Shown here one piece after another: positions 42,249-42,397 of a DNA stretch of 42,397 nt; positions within the stretch are counted from its first letter, which is position 1, and every line of letters starts with the position of its first letter. The stretch comes from Carthagonibacter sp032251515 (lineage in GTDB: Bacteria > Gemmatimonadota > Gemmatimonadetes > Palauibacterales > Palauibacteraceae), in assembly GCA_032251515.1 (NCBI GenBank), contig JAVVDU010000022.1, positions 1-42,397 on the forward strand, in the 5' to 3' direction. The notes under the pieces were generated by a model. That model had not been told where the DNA came from. It ran no database searches and saw nothing but the letters and a program-made list of their open reading frames with translations. The position numbers and the translations under genes were made by a program.

Positions 42249-42397
42249 TCCCGGTGGAAAACTCCGGGTCGGGTGGGGATTGCGGTGCAGAACTCCACCC
42301 GCGGCGTGGAAAAAGCCGGCGCGGTGTCCCGGACGCCGCCGCTCGTGCGGTGGCAGGGCGGCCCCCTTCGCGCAGTGGCTGGACAGAGGAGGCAGAC
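42249..42397 (+). other. Structured 5' leader with an internal repeated motif
   Basis: About 150 nt without a credible gene. Stems: CCCGG/CCGGG around TGGAAAACT, CGGGTGG/CCACCCG with a 20-nt loop, and GCGGCGT/ACGCCGC. The motif TGGAAAA-NN-CCGG-NN-CGG occurs twice, at 42255 and 42307. It ends in a strong ribosome site at the window edge. Its function cannot be read from this sequence alone. Confidence 0.45.

Noticed and set aside
1..42397. CRISPR arrays, prophage, insertion sequences, tRNA or rRNA
   Set aside because: No regularly spaced repeats, transposase or integrase motifs, or RNA-gene signatures were seen; intergenic spaces are mostly short.

Overview
The window is GC-rich (clearly above 70% by eye), densely coded and free of rRNA, tRNA, CRISPR, insertion sequences or prophage genes. 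Lipoproteins, a long AsmA-type envelope protein, a TonB-like anchor, an AmiC-type amidase and an ECF sigma/zinc anti-sigma pair point to a diderm bacterium. A GWxTD-like secreted protein, a B12-dependent ribonucleotide reductase and many GTG starts would suit Gemmatimonadota or a similar high-GC phylum; this placement is inference. Four runs of exactly 100 N are each flanked by the same 55 bp on both sides. They look like false scaffold gaps from a k=55 metagenome assembly; removing 155 bp at each one restores an open frame in all four genes they interrupt.

Layout. 3-6210 (minus): a two-domain ALDH16-like aldehyde dehydrogenase, a GWxTD-like secreted protein and deoxyribose-phosphate aldolase form one operon, preceded by an SRAP/HMCES-type DNA-crosslink peptidase. 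6304-8001 (plus): a VAT1-like oxidoreductase and a TonB-like membrane protein. 8023-11511 (minus): a small lipoprotein and an AsmA-family protein, transcribed away from an ECF sigma/anti-sigma pair (11765-12600). 12769-15659 (plus): an M42 aminopeptidase, a DtxR/MntR-type regulator, a small unknown protein and a PHP phosphoesterase. 15699-21455 (plus): thioredoxin reductase, an A-type Fe-S carrier, a metallo-beta-lactamase-fold hydrolase, a small zinc-ribbon protein, a DHH phosphoesterase, a fused CoaE-PHP protein and an NrnA-like DHH phosphoesterase, mostly with overlapping stop and start codons. 21592-23348 (plus): an unknown protein, a PerR/Fur regulator and CcdA. 23361-28201: an ABC half-transporter (minus), a glycine-zipper lipoprotein (plus) and gamma-glutamyltransferase (minus).

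28442-35618 (plus) is a five-gene operon for cell-wall recycling: anmK, nagZ, a sodium:solute symporter, an amidase and a gamma carbonic anhydrase, with all four junctions being GTGA overlaps. 36065-38823 encodes the B12-dependent ribonucleotide reductase NrdJ. 38991-42143 holds a saccharopine-pathway-like pair of dehydrogenases and a methyltransferase. The window ends in a promoter and 5' leader for a gene beginning just past the right edge.

The most distinctive signals are regulatory and architectural. Two copies of an identical promoter design (NrdR-like box inside a 17-bp spacer, second box 32 bp downstream centre to centre) stand before nrdJ and before the gene beyond the right edge. There is also a CoaE-PHP fusion lying between two DHH phosphoesterases; a hydrolase gene that seems to lack any ATG/GTG/TTG start at the right place; a G9 tract in the spacer of the sigma-factor promoter with a G8 tract early in its anti-sigma gene; and a candidate ECF-type promoter on the divergent AsmA gene.
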